Shown here piece after piece: positions 46,876 through 56,832 of a DNA stretch of 64,000 nt. Source of the stretch: Perognathus longimembris pacificus (Eukaryota > Chordata > Mammalia > Rodentia > Heteromyidae); the NCBI RefSeq assembly GCF_023159225.1, contig NC_063172.1, positions 60,136,828 to 60,200,827 of the forward strand, in the 5' to 3' direction. The position numbers were made by a program, and so were the translations under genes. Positions within the stretch are counted from its first letter, which is position 1. Every line of letters begins with the position of its first letter. The notes under the pieces are model-generated. The model ran no database searches, was not told the DNA's origin, and was given only the letters and a program-made list of their open reading frames with translations.

Positions 46876-47988
46876 ATGCCTCACATAAGTTCAGAAATAG
46901 TGCAACATATGCTTTTTAAAGCAAAATCTGAAAACAAAAGGTCTCTACAAATGAATAGCACAACCTCACTCATATGCTTTGACGTAGTTCTGCTTTAAGT
47001 AGCATTCTATCTGTGGTCCACAGAGGTTGGGAAGTGAAGGAGTCAGCCATAGTGTGACTCTGTGGGTCTGGTTGTTGGGGTTTTACTTCCTGTTGATAGG
47101 CAAAGTTATCATACTTGTTTTTGAATAGTATAATCTTGTCCAACTAAAAGAGGTAGTTGTCAATTTTTGAGTAATTTTCTTCAAAGACATGAATACACAT
47201 TAGCCTATTATCTTCTTCCAAGTGAAATCATTTAACATGCTGAAAATACAGTGAATGGGCTATAGGTTTATTTCTAAGTAATGAAACAGTGTGTGATATG
47301 TATCCAGATGAGTAGAAGAAAGCTGAAGACATTGAGCTTAGACTCTATTTTCTTCCAAGTGATTGTAATGAGAAGGAAAATTTCCTCATGTGGGTGCACG
47401 TATGTGTATGCATATGGAACTATCATTTCCTCTGGATATAAAAACAAAGAAGACTTGCTTAAATCAGAAATAATCAAGCCTTAACCCCTAAAATTCCTGG
47501 AAGCAGATATACTTTTTGTATTGTCAGTGTCAAAGCATGCCACTGTGGATCCCGTAAGAGAATTGGAATGATGACAATACATTGAGTGGAGTAGACTACA
47601 TATGTCTATGTTTTGGATCCTCAGAGATTTCATCTTTCTTCCTCTGCTTCCTCCTCCTCCTCCTCCTCCTTCTTTCTCTCCTCTCCTTCCACTTCCTCTG
47701 CATCCTTTTCTTCTTCCTCCACTTTCCTCTTCCTCTTCTTCCTCTTCCTTTCTTCTTTGTCTTCTTTTTCCTCCTCCTCCTTCATCGTCATCTTCATTCC
47801 TTCCTTCCCTTTCCCTTCCTTCCTTCCTTCTTTCCTTCCTTCTTCCTTCCTTCCTTCCTTCCTTCCTTCCTTCCTCCTTCCTTCCTTCCTTCCTTCCTTC
47901 TTCCTTCCTTCCTTCCTTCCTTCCTTCCTTCCTTCCTTCCTTCCTTCCTTCCTTCCTTCCTTCTCTTCCTTCTTCCTTCCTTCCCTCC
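46876..47988. other. First copy of a 1.1 kb near-identical direct duplication
   Basis: Matches the sequence from 48089 onward with only a few one-base length differences, for example near 47131, 47464 and 47551. It ends inside a ttcc tract immediately before the N run, as a contig end would. Confidence 0.95.
47640..47988. repeat. Pyrimidine tract, first copy
   Basis: ctcctc, ttcctc and then ttcc repeats up to the gap. Confidence 0.95.
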
Positions 47989-48088
47989 NNNNNNNNNNNN
48001 NNNNNNNNNNNNNNNNNNNNNNNNNNNNNNNNNNNNNNNNNNNNNNNNNNNNNNNNNNNNNNNNNNNNNNNNNNNNNNNNNNNNNNNN
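47989..48088. other. Assembly gap of exactly 100 N
   Basis: A run of exactly 100 N is the usual placeholder for a gap of unknown size. Confidence 0.99.
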
Positions 48089-49207
48089 ATGCCTCACATA
48101 AGTTCAGAAATAGTGCAACATATGCTTTTTAAAGCAAAATCTGAAAACAAAAGGTCTCTACAAATGAATAGCACAACCTCACTCATATGCTTTGACGTAG
48201 TTCTGCTTTAAGTAGCATTCTATCTGTGGTCCACAGAGGTTGGGAAGTGAAGGAGTCAGCCATAGTGTGACTCTGTGGGTCTGGTTGTTGGGGTTTTACT
48301 TCCTGTTGATAGGCAAAGTTATCATACTTGTTTTTGAATAGTATATCTTGTCCAACTAAAAGAGGTAGTTGTCAATTTTTGAGTAATTTTCTTCAAAGAC
48401 ATGAATACACATTAGCCTATTATCTTCTTCCAAGTGAAATCATTTAACATGCTGAAAATACAGTGAATGGGCTATAGGTTTATTTCTAAGTAATGAAACA
48501 GTGTGTGATATGTATCCAGATGAGTAGAAGAAAGCTGAAGACATTGAGCTTAGACTCTATTTTCTTCCAAGTGATTGTAATGAGAAGGAAAATTTCCTCA
48601 TGTGGGTGCACGTATGTGTATGCATATGGAACTATCATTTCCTCTGGATATAAAAACAAAGAAGACTTGCTTAAATTCAGAAATAATCAAGCCTTAACCC
48701 CTAAAATTCCTGGAAGCAGATATACTTTTTGTATTGTCAGTGTCAAAGCATGCCACTGTGGATCCGTAAGAGAATTGGAATGATGACAATACATTGAGTG
48801 GAGTAGACTACATATGTCTATGTTTTGGATCCTCAGAGATTTCATCTTTCTTCCTCTGCTTCCTCCTCCTCCTCCTCCTCCTTCTTTCTCTCCTCTCCTT
48901 CCACTTCCTCTGCATCCTTTTCTTCTTCCTCCACTTTCCTCTTCCTCTTCTTCCTCTTCCTTTCTTCTTTGTCTTCTTTTTCCTCCTCCTCCTTCATCGT
49001 CATCTTCATTTCCTTCCTTCCCTTCTCCCTTCCTTCCTTCCTTCTTTCCTTCCTTCCTTCCTTCCTTCCTTCCTTCCTTCCTTCCTTCCTTCCTTCCTTC
49101 CTTCCTTCCTTCCTTCTTTCCTTCCTTCCTTCCTTCCTTCCTTCCTTCCTTCCTTCCTTCCTTCCTTCCTTCCTTCCTTCCTTCCTTCTTTCCTTCCTTC
49201 CCTCCTT
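48089..49207. other. Second copy of the 1.1 kb duplication
   Basis: Begins atgcctcacataagttcag immediately after the gap, equivalent to base 46876, and stays aligned into the pyrimidine tract. Frames in the two copies correspond to each other. Confidence 0.95.
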
Positions 49208-49248
49208 CCTCCCTCCCTCCTCTCTCTTCTTTCTTTCTTTCTTTCTTC

Positions 49249-49305
<57 letters not shown>

Positions 49306-49335
49306 ATTTCTTTCTTTCTTTCCTTCTTTCTTCAT
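48845..49335. repeat. Long (CTTC)/(CCTT)/(CTTT) pyrimidine tract, second copy
   Basis: Same beginning as the first copy, then about 180 bases of ttcc and about 100 bases of tttc, running into the tail of the SINE-like sequence at 49340. Frames of about 200 codons here are low-complexity. Confidence 0.97.
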
Positions 49336-49339
49336 TTCT

Positions 49340-49525
49340 TATACATGAGTTTGAATTCAAGGCCTTTCACTTTGTAGGCAAGAATCCTATTACTTGGGAA
49401 ATACCCCTAATGTCTCCATATTCTTTTGATTCAGTTACTTTTTCTATAGGGGAGGCTTCAGACAGAGATCCCCTTATCTCTTTCTACCAAGTAGCTGTGA
49501 TTGCAAGCTTGAGTCATCACACTTG
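49340..49525 (-). mobile_element. Old B1-ID composite SINE
   Basis: gagtttgaattcaaggcctt...gtaggcaagaatcctattac is a reversed ID half. ggggaggcttcagacagaga...aagtagctgtgattgcaag is a reversed B1-like half. Its tail borders the large pyrimidine tract. Confidence 0.6.
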
Positions 49526-49639
49526 ATTTATACTTTTTTCTTGGCTATGTTAAATATTCTGAGTCCTTTGTTTTACACAATGCACCTGCATCAATAATGT
49601 ACTACCTCATTATATATTGTACAAAGTGCTCTCTATCCT

Positions 49640-49754
49640 CCTTCCCTGCCTCCTTCCTTGCCTTCCTGCCTCCCTGCCTTCCTCCCTCCCTCCCTTCTCC
49701 CTCCCTCCCTCCCTTCTCTCTTCCTTCCTCCCTTCCTTCTTTCCTTCCTTTCTT
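49640..49754. repeat. C/T-rich SINE-tail tract
   Basis: cctgcc, ctccc and ttcc units abut the tail of the following reversed SINE. Confidence 0.93.
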
Positions 49755-49983
49755 TGCCAGTCCTGGGGCTTGAACTAAGGTCCTGGATGCTGTCCCTGAG
49801 TCTCTTTGTGTTCAAAGCTATCACTCTACTGCTTGAGCCACAGCACCATTTCTGATTTTTTCTGAGTCATATTGGAGATAAGAGTCTCACATACTTTCTG
49901 CCCTGGCTGGCTTCAAACTACAATCTTCAGATCTCAGCCTGCAGAGTAGTTACAATCACAGGCATGGGCCACCAGTGCCTGGC
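49755..49983 (-). mobile_element. B1-like/Geo composite SINE
   Basis: Starts tgccagtcctggggcttgaac and passes through ttggagataagagtctcac to gccaccagtgcctggc. Confidence 0.87.
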
Positions 49984-50527
49984 TATCTTGGCTATCTTTA
50001 TACCATTGTTCCACACTTCAAGTAATCCATATACCAGGTGCTTTCCTCTCCATCCTTTCGGTTCTACTTCATTTTGTCTCCATGCTCTGCTAGGCAGTGC
50101 CATAAACTGGTTGATATTAAGATGCTTCCTGCTCTTTGCTTCTGATTGGATTCAGCCATTAGGAGTTCTACCTGGGCATAAGGAAGTCAGAGGTGTTCAG
50201 ATCATCAACAGGTCTGAATTTTCCTCCAACCATCACTGAATTCTCCTTCTCCCTTTCACCCTCCACAGAACCAAGTCAGAGCTTGATGGAATGTTGTGCA
50301 GTTAGCATCATCTCTATTTCCAGTAACTACTCCAGTCTTTGTCTTCAGGCCTAGTAGAACCTAAGGATTCCTACCACTGCCAACTCTGTAGGCTTGCTTA
50401 GCCCTAATAACATAGATAAGCACTGACTTCTGTGTATTCTTTCAATCAGCTTCAGTGAGCCATGTTACTTGGGCCCAAAGACTCATGAGTCTTTTTGTTT
50501 CCATTGAGTTTTCAAAGCATAATAGTC
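49984..50527. other. Non-coding interval
   Basis: A 91-codon + frame (49964-50239) starts inside the SINE and matches nothing recognised. Confidence 0.4.
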
Positions 50528-50878
50528 CTGTGGTTGTACCTACACTATCTCTGTAATCTTATCTGAGTATATTGGAAACCGTGTATACTGGTATTGGAAC
50601 TAGGAAATTGAAAGGGAATACCAAAATTGAGAGACACAGGGTAAAAAAAGACAAACAACTACAAAAGCAATACTTGCAAAACTGTCTGGTGTAAGTGAAC
50701 TGAACATCTGGGGGGGGGGAAGAGAAGGGGGAGGAGGGAGGGGGGTATGAGGGACAAGGTAACAAACAGTACAAGAAATGTATCCAGTGCCTAACGTATG
50801 AAACTGTAACCTCTCTGTACATCAGTTTGATAATAAAAATTTGAAATAAAATAAAATAAAACAAAAAAAATAAAAATG
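50528..50878 (+). mobile_element. L1 3' UTR copy with G-rich polypurine tract
   Basis: Contains only the 3' UTR, ending ttgataataaaaatttgaaa and a tail of aaaat/aaaac units. Bases 50710-50752 are almost all purine with several G runs, a typical feature of mammalian L1 3' UTRs. It is strongly 5'-truncated. Confidence 0.9.
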
Positions 50879-51442
50879 AAGCAAATCTAGATTTGGCTCA
50901 TCTGTAGACAATCCAGAGTACCATTGATTAAATGTTATGATTTGGTTGAGCATATAATCAGTAAGTTCAACCATTTGCTTGAAACAGACCAAATCTTTTT
51001 GTTTTTGCATTTATGCAAGCTGAAATGGAGCCATGAAGTCATGGAGTCTTCCTGATGAGCCAGGCTCATTCCTTCCCATCCTCTATCCACCTGAGGATTT
51101 CCAGGGGGGCTGCCAAATTTCTACGCAGTAGATTCGTCTTAGTAAGGGGGAATAGTGGGGGGGGGGGGTTGTGAGTAAGGAAATGGTATGCTTGGGACTG
51201 GCTTGGCTGTTCTTTCATAAAACTTAGACTCATGGCTGCAGTTAGATGCAAGGGAAGCTGGGAAATGTAGTTTTATGACTGGCTGATAGTATTACAGTCA
51301 GCTACAAATAAGAGCTTCACTAGTAAAGAACCCAGGTATAGATATTGGGAGACCATGTGTATACTCTGCAGAGATGTCCCTATTGTCTAGAGACCCTGCC
51401 AAGACGTAAGCAGCCTTTTTTCTTTTGATGTGCATGCCAAAT
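50879..51442. other. Non-coding interval
   Basis: Single-copy in appearance. It contains a G homopolymer of about ten bases at 51158-51168. Confidence 0.4.
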
Positions 51443-51456
51443 CAATAAGGAACTTT

Positions 51457-51656
51457 TTTTTTTTTGCCAGTCCTGGGCCTTGGACTCAGGGCCTGAGCAC
51501 TGTCCCTGGCTTCTTTTTGCTCAAGGCTAGCACTCTGCCACTTGAGCCACAGCGCCACTTCTAGCCATTTTCTGTATATGTGGTGCTGGGGAATTGAACC
51601 CAGGTCTTCATGTATATGAGGCAAGCGCTCTTGCCACTAGGCCATATCCCCAGTCC
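51457..51656 (-). mobile_element. IDL-Geo SINE with 14-bp TSD
   Basis: Near-consensus copy. The flanks caataaggaacttt (51443-51456) and caataaggaagttt (51657-51670) differ at one base. Confidence 0.94.
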
Positions 51657-51670
51657 CAATAAGGAAGTTT

Positions 51671-52304
51671 TGAGGGTAATGATCTATTTAACAAATGGTC
51701 TCATTTGCTGAAAGAGGTCTGAGGAGTCCATATTCACTAACATCTTTTCTCTTTTACATCACCTGTCTTAACCCTCTGCAATATGATTTTCACTCCAACC
51801 CATATAATCTAGTTACTTAATGATATTAGGTCCCTTGCTTATTATAAAATTGTTTGTATCTTTCATCATCTTTCCTGTTCTCACTCGCATGAATTTTGTC
51901 AGAGTAGACAGGATTCATTGACCAGGTCTTCCTTCCAACAGTTCACTTCTCACTTAGCTTGTGACATACAGGCAGATTCTATTTGTCCACTCCTTTGGGA
52001 AGACCTTTTTCCATTTTCTGTGATGGCTTCTCTTTCTACTTTTACCTACTATGTGGTGATAGTCTAAAATTTAAGCCTCTAGTCTCTTCCTTTACTTGAC
52101 TACTGAATAGAATTCAATAGTGTAATCATGGTTTTTGGTGTTCTAACCTTTGACACAGTCTGTAAGATCATCATCTTAAATACGTATTGACTATTCCTCA
52201 ACACTTCAAATATAGCACTACAGTTCTCTTCCATCACAAGTATTTTCATTTATTACTTCATTGTCAACAATAACAAATGTGTTTGGTATTCTAGATATGG
52301 TTTA
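51671..52304. other. Non-coding interval
   Basis: Nothing recognised. Confidence 0.4.
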
Positions 52305-52376
52305 TTTCCCCAAGTGCTGAGAATTGAGCCAGAGGCCCTGTGCATGCTCAACGAAGTCTCCACCCCTAATTTATAC
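52305..52376 (-). mobile_element. ID-type SINE fragment
   Basis: caagtgctgagaattgagcc...ccctgtgcatgctcaacgaa...ctccacccct follows a reversed ID monomer. Confidence 0.65.
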
Positions 52377-52426
52377 CTGCTAACCACGCAGAATTTTTTT
52401 TTACCATCTTTTATTGCACCATTTTC

Positions 52427-52448
52427 CCTCCCTCCCTCCCTTCTTCCC

Positions 52449-52504
<56 letters not shown>

Positions 52505-52614
52505 TCCTTCTTTCCTTCCTTCCTTCCTTCCTTCCTTCCTTCCTTCCTTCCTTCCTTCCTTCCTTCCTTCCTTCCTTCCTTCCCTCCCTCCTTCCTTCCT
52601 TCCTTCCTTCCTTT
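52427..52614. repeat. (CCCT)/(CTTT)/(CCTT) tract
   Basis: Together with 53529-53663 it seems to be one SINE-tail tract split by the LTR-element insertion between them. Confidence 0.95.
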
Positions 52615-52644
52615 CTTTTTTTTTTTTTCAGGCAGGAGAGAAAG

Positions 52645-52650
52645 TTTATT
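52645..52650 (-). promoter_or_regulatory. AATAAA polyadenylation signal in terminal R
   Basis: The signal lies 15 bases before the junction with the poly-A run, the expected distance for cleavage. The same hexamer at 53422-53427 in the first R is not followed by poly-A. Confidence 0.8.
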
Positions 52651-52729
52651 ACCAAACTGCTGGCCTGTGGCCAAGATGATCCATGGCCGGAGAGAAGGGA
52701 GAGAGAGAGAGCCACCCCCACCCAGCCCT

Positions 52730-52740
52730 GCCTTATATCT
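52730..52740 (-). promoter_or_regulatory. U3 TATA box
   Basis: Minus strand agatataagg lies about 25-30 bases upstream of the inferred start of R, where an LTR promoter would be expected. Confidence 0.65.
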
Positions 52741-53331
52741 AGGGCAGGGGCAAGGGGTGTGGCCAGGTGGATTAGGAGGTGACCTCAGGGAAAGGGGAGG
52801 TAACTGCCTCCAGGTCTGCAGGTTACCCAGGTAACTGGGTGGAGACTTAATGAGGTGGGGGCATCTGCATGGAGCCCCCAGGGAGAGGACCTAATATTCC
52901 AGCCTTTTAATAGTTATAAAAAAGGGCGAAGACTCTCTGGCTGCTTCCTGCTGGCAAGGGGCATCGGCATTAGGGGTAAAAGGCAGAAATGGGGCCCCTC
53001 TTGGAGAAGGCGAGCAGCAGAGTCCCTTGGAGGTAGATGCCAGTCCTTGAATGAAGCCTGGAAGAAGTCTCATGAGGCAGGGGCGGGCAGAAACAGCAGA
53101 AGTGGCAGACGGAGCAGCAGAGAACCCGAGCAGCAGCAGTTTCACTCACCAGGGTAGACAAGTGGTGTGGAGGTGGAGGTGGATGTGGAGGAGCAATGGT
53201 ATTAGTGAAAAGTGCCACGTGGCGACTCGCAGTGGTTCGGTTTGTGGAAAAAGGGCCGTCAGGACTGGGGTTACTCCCAGAAAAAGGAGGAAAGTAGATG
53301 GGAATTTCCCCTGTCCTGACTCTTAAGTCCC

Positions 53332-53349
53332 ATCCGAGTTACGGCACCA
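53332..53349 (-). other. Primer-binding-site-like sequence
   Basis: Minus strand tggtgccgtaactcggatg begins four bases after the LTR end. TGGTGCCG is the usual start of Phe-type PBSs, but three mismatches leave the tRNA uncertain; an Arg-type primer is also possible. Confidence 0.65.
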
Positions 53350-53528
53350 TATATGTTAGGTTTTTTAAAGTAAGTATCCGGTAAAGGAGAACACCAAACG
53401 GTATTCAGGCAGGAGAGAAAGTTTATTACCAAACTGCAGGCCTGTGGCAGAGATGATCCATGGCCGGAGAGAAGGGAGAGGGAGAGGGAGAGGGAGAGAG
53501 AGAGAGAAGGGAGAGAAGGGAGAGAAGA

Positions 53529-53554
53529 CTTCCTTCCTTCCTTCCTTCCTTCCT

Positions 53555-53626
<72 letters not shown>

Positions 53627-53663
53627 TCCTTCTTTCTCTTTCTCTTTCTTTTTTTTAAATTTT
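53529..53663. repeat. (TTCC)/(TTTC) SINE-tail tract
   Basis: Runs from the LTR-element end to the tail of the reversed SINE at 53664. Confidence 0.95.
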
Positions 53664-53891
53664 TTGTCAGTTATGGAGCTTGAACTCAGAGCCTGGGCTC
53701 TATCCCTGAGCTCTTTTGTGCTCAAGGCTAGTGCACGATCACTTTGAGCCACAGTGACACTTCTGGTGTTCTGGTGGTTAATTGGAGTTAAGAGTCTCAT
53801 GGTCTTTCCTGCCTGGGCTGCCTGTGAACCACAATTCTCAGATCTCAGCATGAGTAGCTAGGATTATATTCATTAGCCACTGGTGCCTAGC
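53664..53891 (-). mobile_element. B1-like/Geo composite SINE
   Basis: gtcagttatggagcttgaac...gtgctcaaggctagtgcac...gtggttaattggagttaaga...gtagctaggattatattc. Confidence 0.86.
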
Positions 53892-54104
53892 AGCACCATT
53901 TTTTTTCTTTAAATATGTCTTTGAATTTAAAAGATACTTCTTTGAAATTTCTTTTGGCTCTACCATTTCATATCCTTTGCTCTTCCAAATTTTATACTTT
54001 GTGTAAAATCACTATGACAACTGTTTTTGCTGATGTCCCAAAGAGCGATGTATGTGTGCGTGCACACATCTAGTTAATGCTTTGTGAGTTAAACCAACAG
54101 CCTA

Positions 54105-54320
54105 ACATTTGTTGAGCAGACTACATAATCAGGAACTGCTCCATGTATTTTACACCTACAACCTTAATTAACTTAAGTCTCTAAAGATACATCCTGTACC
54201 TATGTGGTGAAACATAGACACCAAACAATTAATTGACCAAACTTAAGATCTAGCAGGTAAAAATCCAGGATTCAAGGTTGCCGTGCTTTATAATCTGAAC
54301 TCTTAACCTTTGGCCATATC
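54105..54320 (-). mobile_element. MIR fossil
   Basis: catttgttgagcagactaca, actgctccatgtattttaca and aacttaagatctagcaggta...ccaggattcaagg follow the full reversed MIR order. Confidence 0.6.
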
Positions 54321-54739
54321 ATCAGTTCTCCTGGAGATTGCTCAGTGTCTCATACCATGAGCTATGTCTGCACACACTCTCTAGGCTCCTTTCCCTGGCC
54401 AGCCATCCTCCAGCACCATCTACTATTCCAATTCTCTCTGTCACTGTAGTCTAATGTGTGCATGTGTATAGTCCACACTGCTTGTTACATTTTCTCACTT
54501 CTTAGAATGTGATTTATTTCCTGAGCTGCAATGTACTTGCCTTTTCTCAGAATGATACTCTTTTTGTCTTGTCTCTTGACAATCTCTACTCTGGGCCCAT
54601 TTGCCCAAGGCTGCCACCACAAAGAATGTGTGTATGCAGATTGATCTTCAGAGCTGAGGTCACTCAAAGTGAGAGGAATAACCTGAGGAAATCTGGATTT
54701 ATACACCTTTCATCAGTTACCCATATTTTTCTTTTCATT
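54321..54739. other. Non-coding interval
   Basis: Overlapping frames on both strands (54485-54763) with no recognisable product. Confidence 0.4.
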
Positions 54740-54822
54740 TTTAATTTACTTTTATTTATGTAGTAAAGGTGATGTACAGAGGGGTGACAGTTACATAAGT
54801 AAGGTAATGAGTATATTTCTTG

Positions 54823-54910
54823 TTTTTTTTTTTGGTACTGGGAATCGAACCCAGGATGTTGTATTTGCTAGGCAAGTGCTTTGCCACTGAGCTTACATCC
54901 CAGCCCCCAT
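54823..54910 (-). mobile_element. ID element (single monomer) with perfect 16-bp TSD
   Basis: The minus strand reads a canonical ID (A box agctcagtggcaaagcac, B box gggttcgattccc). The TSD atgagtatatttcttg lies at 54807-54822 and 54911-54926. It inserted into the L1 3' UTR and carries no Geo half. Confidence 0.95.
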
Positions 54911-55417
54911 ATGAGTATATTTCTTGTCAAACATTGTTACCCCCTCCCTAATTTTTCTTCCACTTTCCCTTCTCCATGACTCCCCTACCTCAGAATCACA
55001 ACAGATGAAAGAAAGACTGAATAAGTGGGATAGCATCAAACTGATGAGTTTCTGTATGGCAAAGGACAGAGTTAAAGGACATAAGGTACACAGAAAGCCT
55101 ACAGACTAGAAGACCTTCACTTGCCATACAACAGAAAAGGGACTTGTATCTAAAATACACTTACAGCTCAAGAAATTAAATACCCCAAAGACAAACCTCC
55201 AGAGAAACAACCACCCCATTAACAAATGGGCTTAAAGACTTAAGGAGAGACTTCTCTGGAGAGGAAATATAAACAGCCAAGAGATACATGAAGAAATGCT
55301 CAATATCTCTGGCCATAAAAGAAATGCAAAACAAGTTCATAGCAGCATATTTACCATAGCTAAAATATTGAACCAATCCAGATGCCCTTCGGTAGATGAA
55401 TGGATCAAAAAATTATG

Positions 55418-55623
55418 GGCTGGGAATATGGCCTAGTGGCAAGAGAGCTTGCCTCGTATACATGAAGCCCTGGGTTTGATTCTCCAGCACCACATATCTA
55501 GAAAACGGCCAGAAGAGGCGCTGTGGCTCAAGTGGCAGAGTGCTAGCCTTGAGCCAAAAGGAAGCCAGGGACAATGCTCAGGCCCTGAGTCCAAGCCCCA
55601 GGACTGGCCAAAAAAAAAAAAAA
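55418..55623 (+). mobile_element. IDL-Geo SINE (only + strand copy)
   Basis: Starts ggctgggaatatggcctag and ends gactggcc plus poly-A. The flanks aaaaaattatg (55407-55417) and aaaaaattgtg (55624-55634) form a TSD with one mismatch. It inserted inside ORF2 of the inner L1. Confidence 0.95.
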
Positions 55624-55637
55624 AAAAAATTGTGATA

Positions 55638-55641
55638 CACA

Positions 55642-55705
<64 letters not shown>
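55638..55705. repeat. (AC)n microsatellite within L1 ORF2
   Basis: More than 30 AC units between tgtgata and tggaattcta, where other L1 copies have only tatatacacaatgg. The run therefore probably grew from that short internal motif. Confidence 0.95.
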
Positions 55706-55706
<1 letters not shown>

Positions 55707-56709
55707 GAATTCTATGCTTCTACCAGAAAGAAGACAGTGCCCTATTCTTAAGAAAATGGAAAGACTTAGGAAAATAACCATACTAAGTGAATTGAGCCAA
55801 AGAAACACAAACTTTGTGGTCTCCATTACTGATAATAATTAGTATAGGTCTAGGATAGTCCTAACAGATGATCACAATAGGCCAATAGCTATGTAAATAT
55901 GATCACATAAGAGGATGCTAAGAGAAATGACCTCCAAAATATGGAAAACAAGGGGTTTATCATTGGTTTGTTATTTTCAATATATTATGTGAAATTATTT
56001 CTTTTTGCTTATGTTGATCATCCCTATGATTTAGTCGCTGTTGTCACTGTGCCCTGAGTATTTTATATAGTCTGTCTGAATGAGGGAAGGGAAGGGACAC
56101 ATTAAAATGGTGAGACAAAGGGTAAAAGGTGAACCAGTGCAACAGCAATACTTACAAGACAGGAGGGAGCTGGGGAGGAGGGAAGGTGAGAGAAAAATGA
56201 GGGAGGGGCTAATGAGTTGGACAAGAAATGTACATACTACCTAACATATGTAACTATAACTCCTCTGTACTAAAAAAAAAATAAAAACAGCATTGAGTTT
56301 TCACCTCACCCCAGTTAGAATCTCCATTATCAAGAAATATAATAACAACAGATGTGGTGGGGATGCAGCAAAAGGGGAATGCTACTACACTGTTGGTGGG
56401 AATGCAAACTTGTACAACCATTCTAGGAAGCAGAATGGAGGTTCCTCAAAAGACTAAACATAGAGCTCCCTTATGATCCAGCTTTCCCACTTCTGGGCAT
56501 TTACCCAAATGTTCACAAACCAAGGACATACTACAGTTACCAGCAAATCATGTTCATTGGAGCATTATTTACCATAGCAAAAATACGGAACCAACCCAGA
56601 TGCCCCTCGGTAGATGAATGGGTCAAGGTGTCGTGTATATACACAATGGAGTTCTGAGCTTCTTTTTAAAGTTTCCTTTGAGCAACATGACCCTAGTCCT
56701 AACTATTTG

Positions 56710-56790
56710 ATTGTTTTTAAATTTATTTATTGTTATTGTGAGGTGATGTACAGAGAAGTCACAGAACTGTAACCATTTAAAAACCCAATG
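56710..56790 (-). mobile_element. Short L1 3' end fragment
   Basis: tttattgttattgtgaggtgatgtacagagaagtcacag is the terminal part of the L1 3' UTR in reverse. The rest is missing. Confidence 0.65.
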
Positions 56791-56832
56791 TCGTATTGAC
56801 ATAGCTGTCTTATGTGTCCTGAAGAATGTTTT

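Larger units (their letters stand above)
52615..53528 (-). mobile_element. Endogenous LTR retroelement copy in RNA form (R-U5-PBS-leader-U3-R-polyA)
   Basis: On the minus strand the order is: R (from about 53528 to 53406, partly expanded into GA repeats), U5 ending at 53354 in ctaaca, a primer-binding-site-like stretch, about 430 bases of non-coding leader, a U3 starting near 52901 (tggaatattag), a TATA box, a second R ending at 52629, and then a poly-A tail (the T-run at 52615-52628). The two R copies are about 75 bases apart in type and nearly identical. No U3 precedes the first R and no U5 follows the second. This is the shape of a capped, polyadenylated transcript, not a provirus. No gag, pol or env frame is present. 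Confidence 0.8.
55335..56287 (+). mobile_element. Inner L1 inserted into the outer L1
   Basis: The outer ORF2 stops at gaaatgcaaaacaa and resumes at aacagcattgagttttcacc, exactly where an uninterrupted copy (21310) is continuous. Between them lies a 5'-truncated L1 running from the ORF2 C-terminal region through the 3' UTR to an A-rich tail (aaaaaaaaataaaaa). A short A-rich duplication (aaaaca) flanks it. Confidence 0.85.
54740..56660. mobile_element. Outer L1, probably 5'-inverted, carrying nested insertions
   Basis: 54740-54985 is a reversed L1 3' UTR end. 54990-55334 and 56288-56660 are consecutive plus-strand pieces of ORF2, interrupted by a second L1. The reversed 3' end plus forward upstream part repeats the pattern seen at 19.9-21.6 kb, here with several hundred bases lost at the break, so one twin-primed insertion is likely but not proven. 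Confidence 0.7.

Noticed and set aside
47582..49526. Frames of up to 233 codons, some spanning the N run
   Set aside because: Pyrimidine repeats and gap characters are being translated. The non-repeat ends duplicate each other because of the assembly duplication.
52427..52614. Regular short repeats resembling an array
   Set aside because: The repeat unit is four bases without spacers, so this is a microsatellite and not a CRISPR array.
52855..53326. Frames of 80-100 codons on both strands of the LTR element, possibly gag or another retroviral protein
   Set aside because: The frames overlap on opposite strands and phases, lie in leader and U3 sequence, and show no zinc knuckle, protease or polymerase motif.
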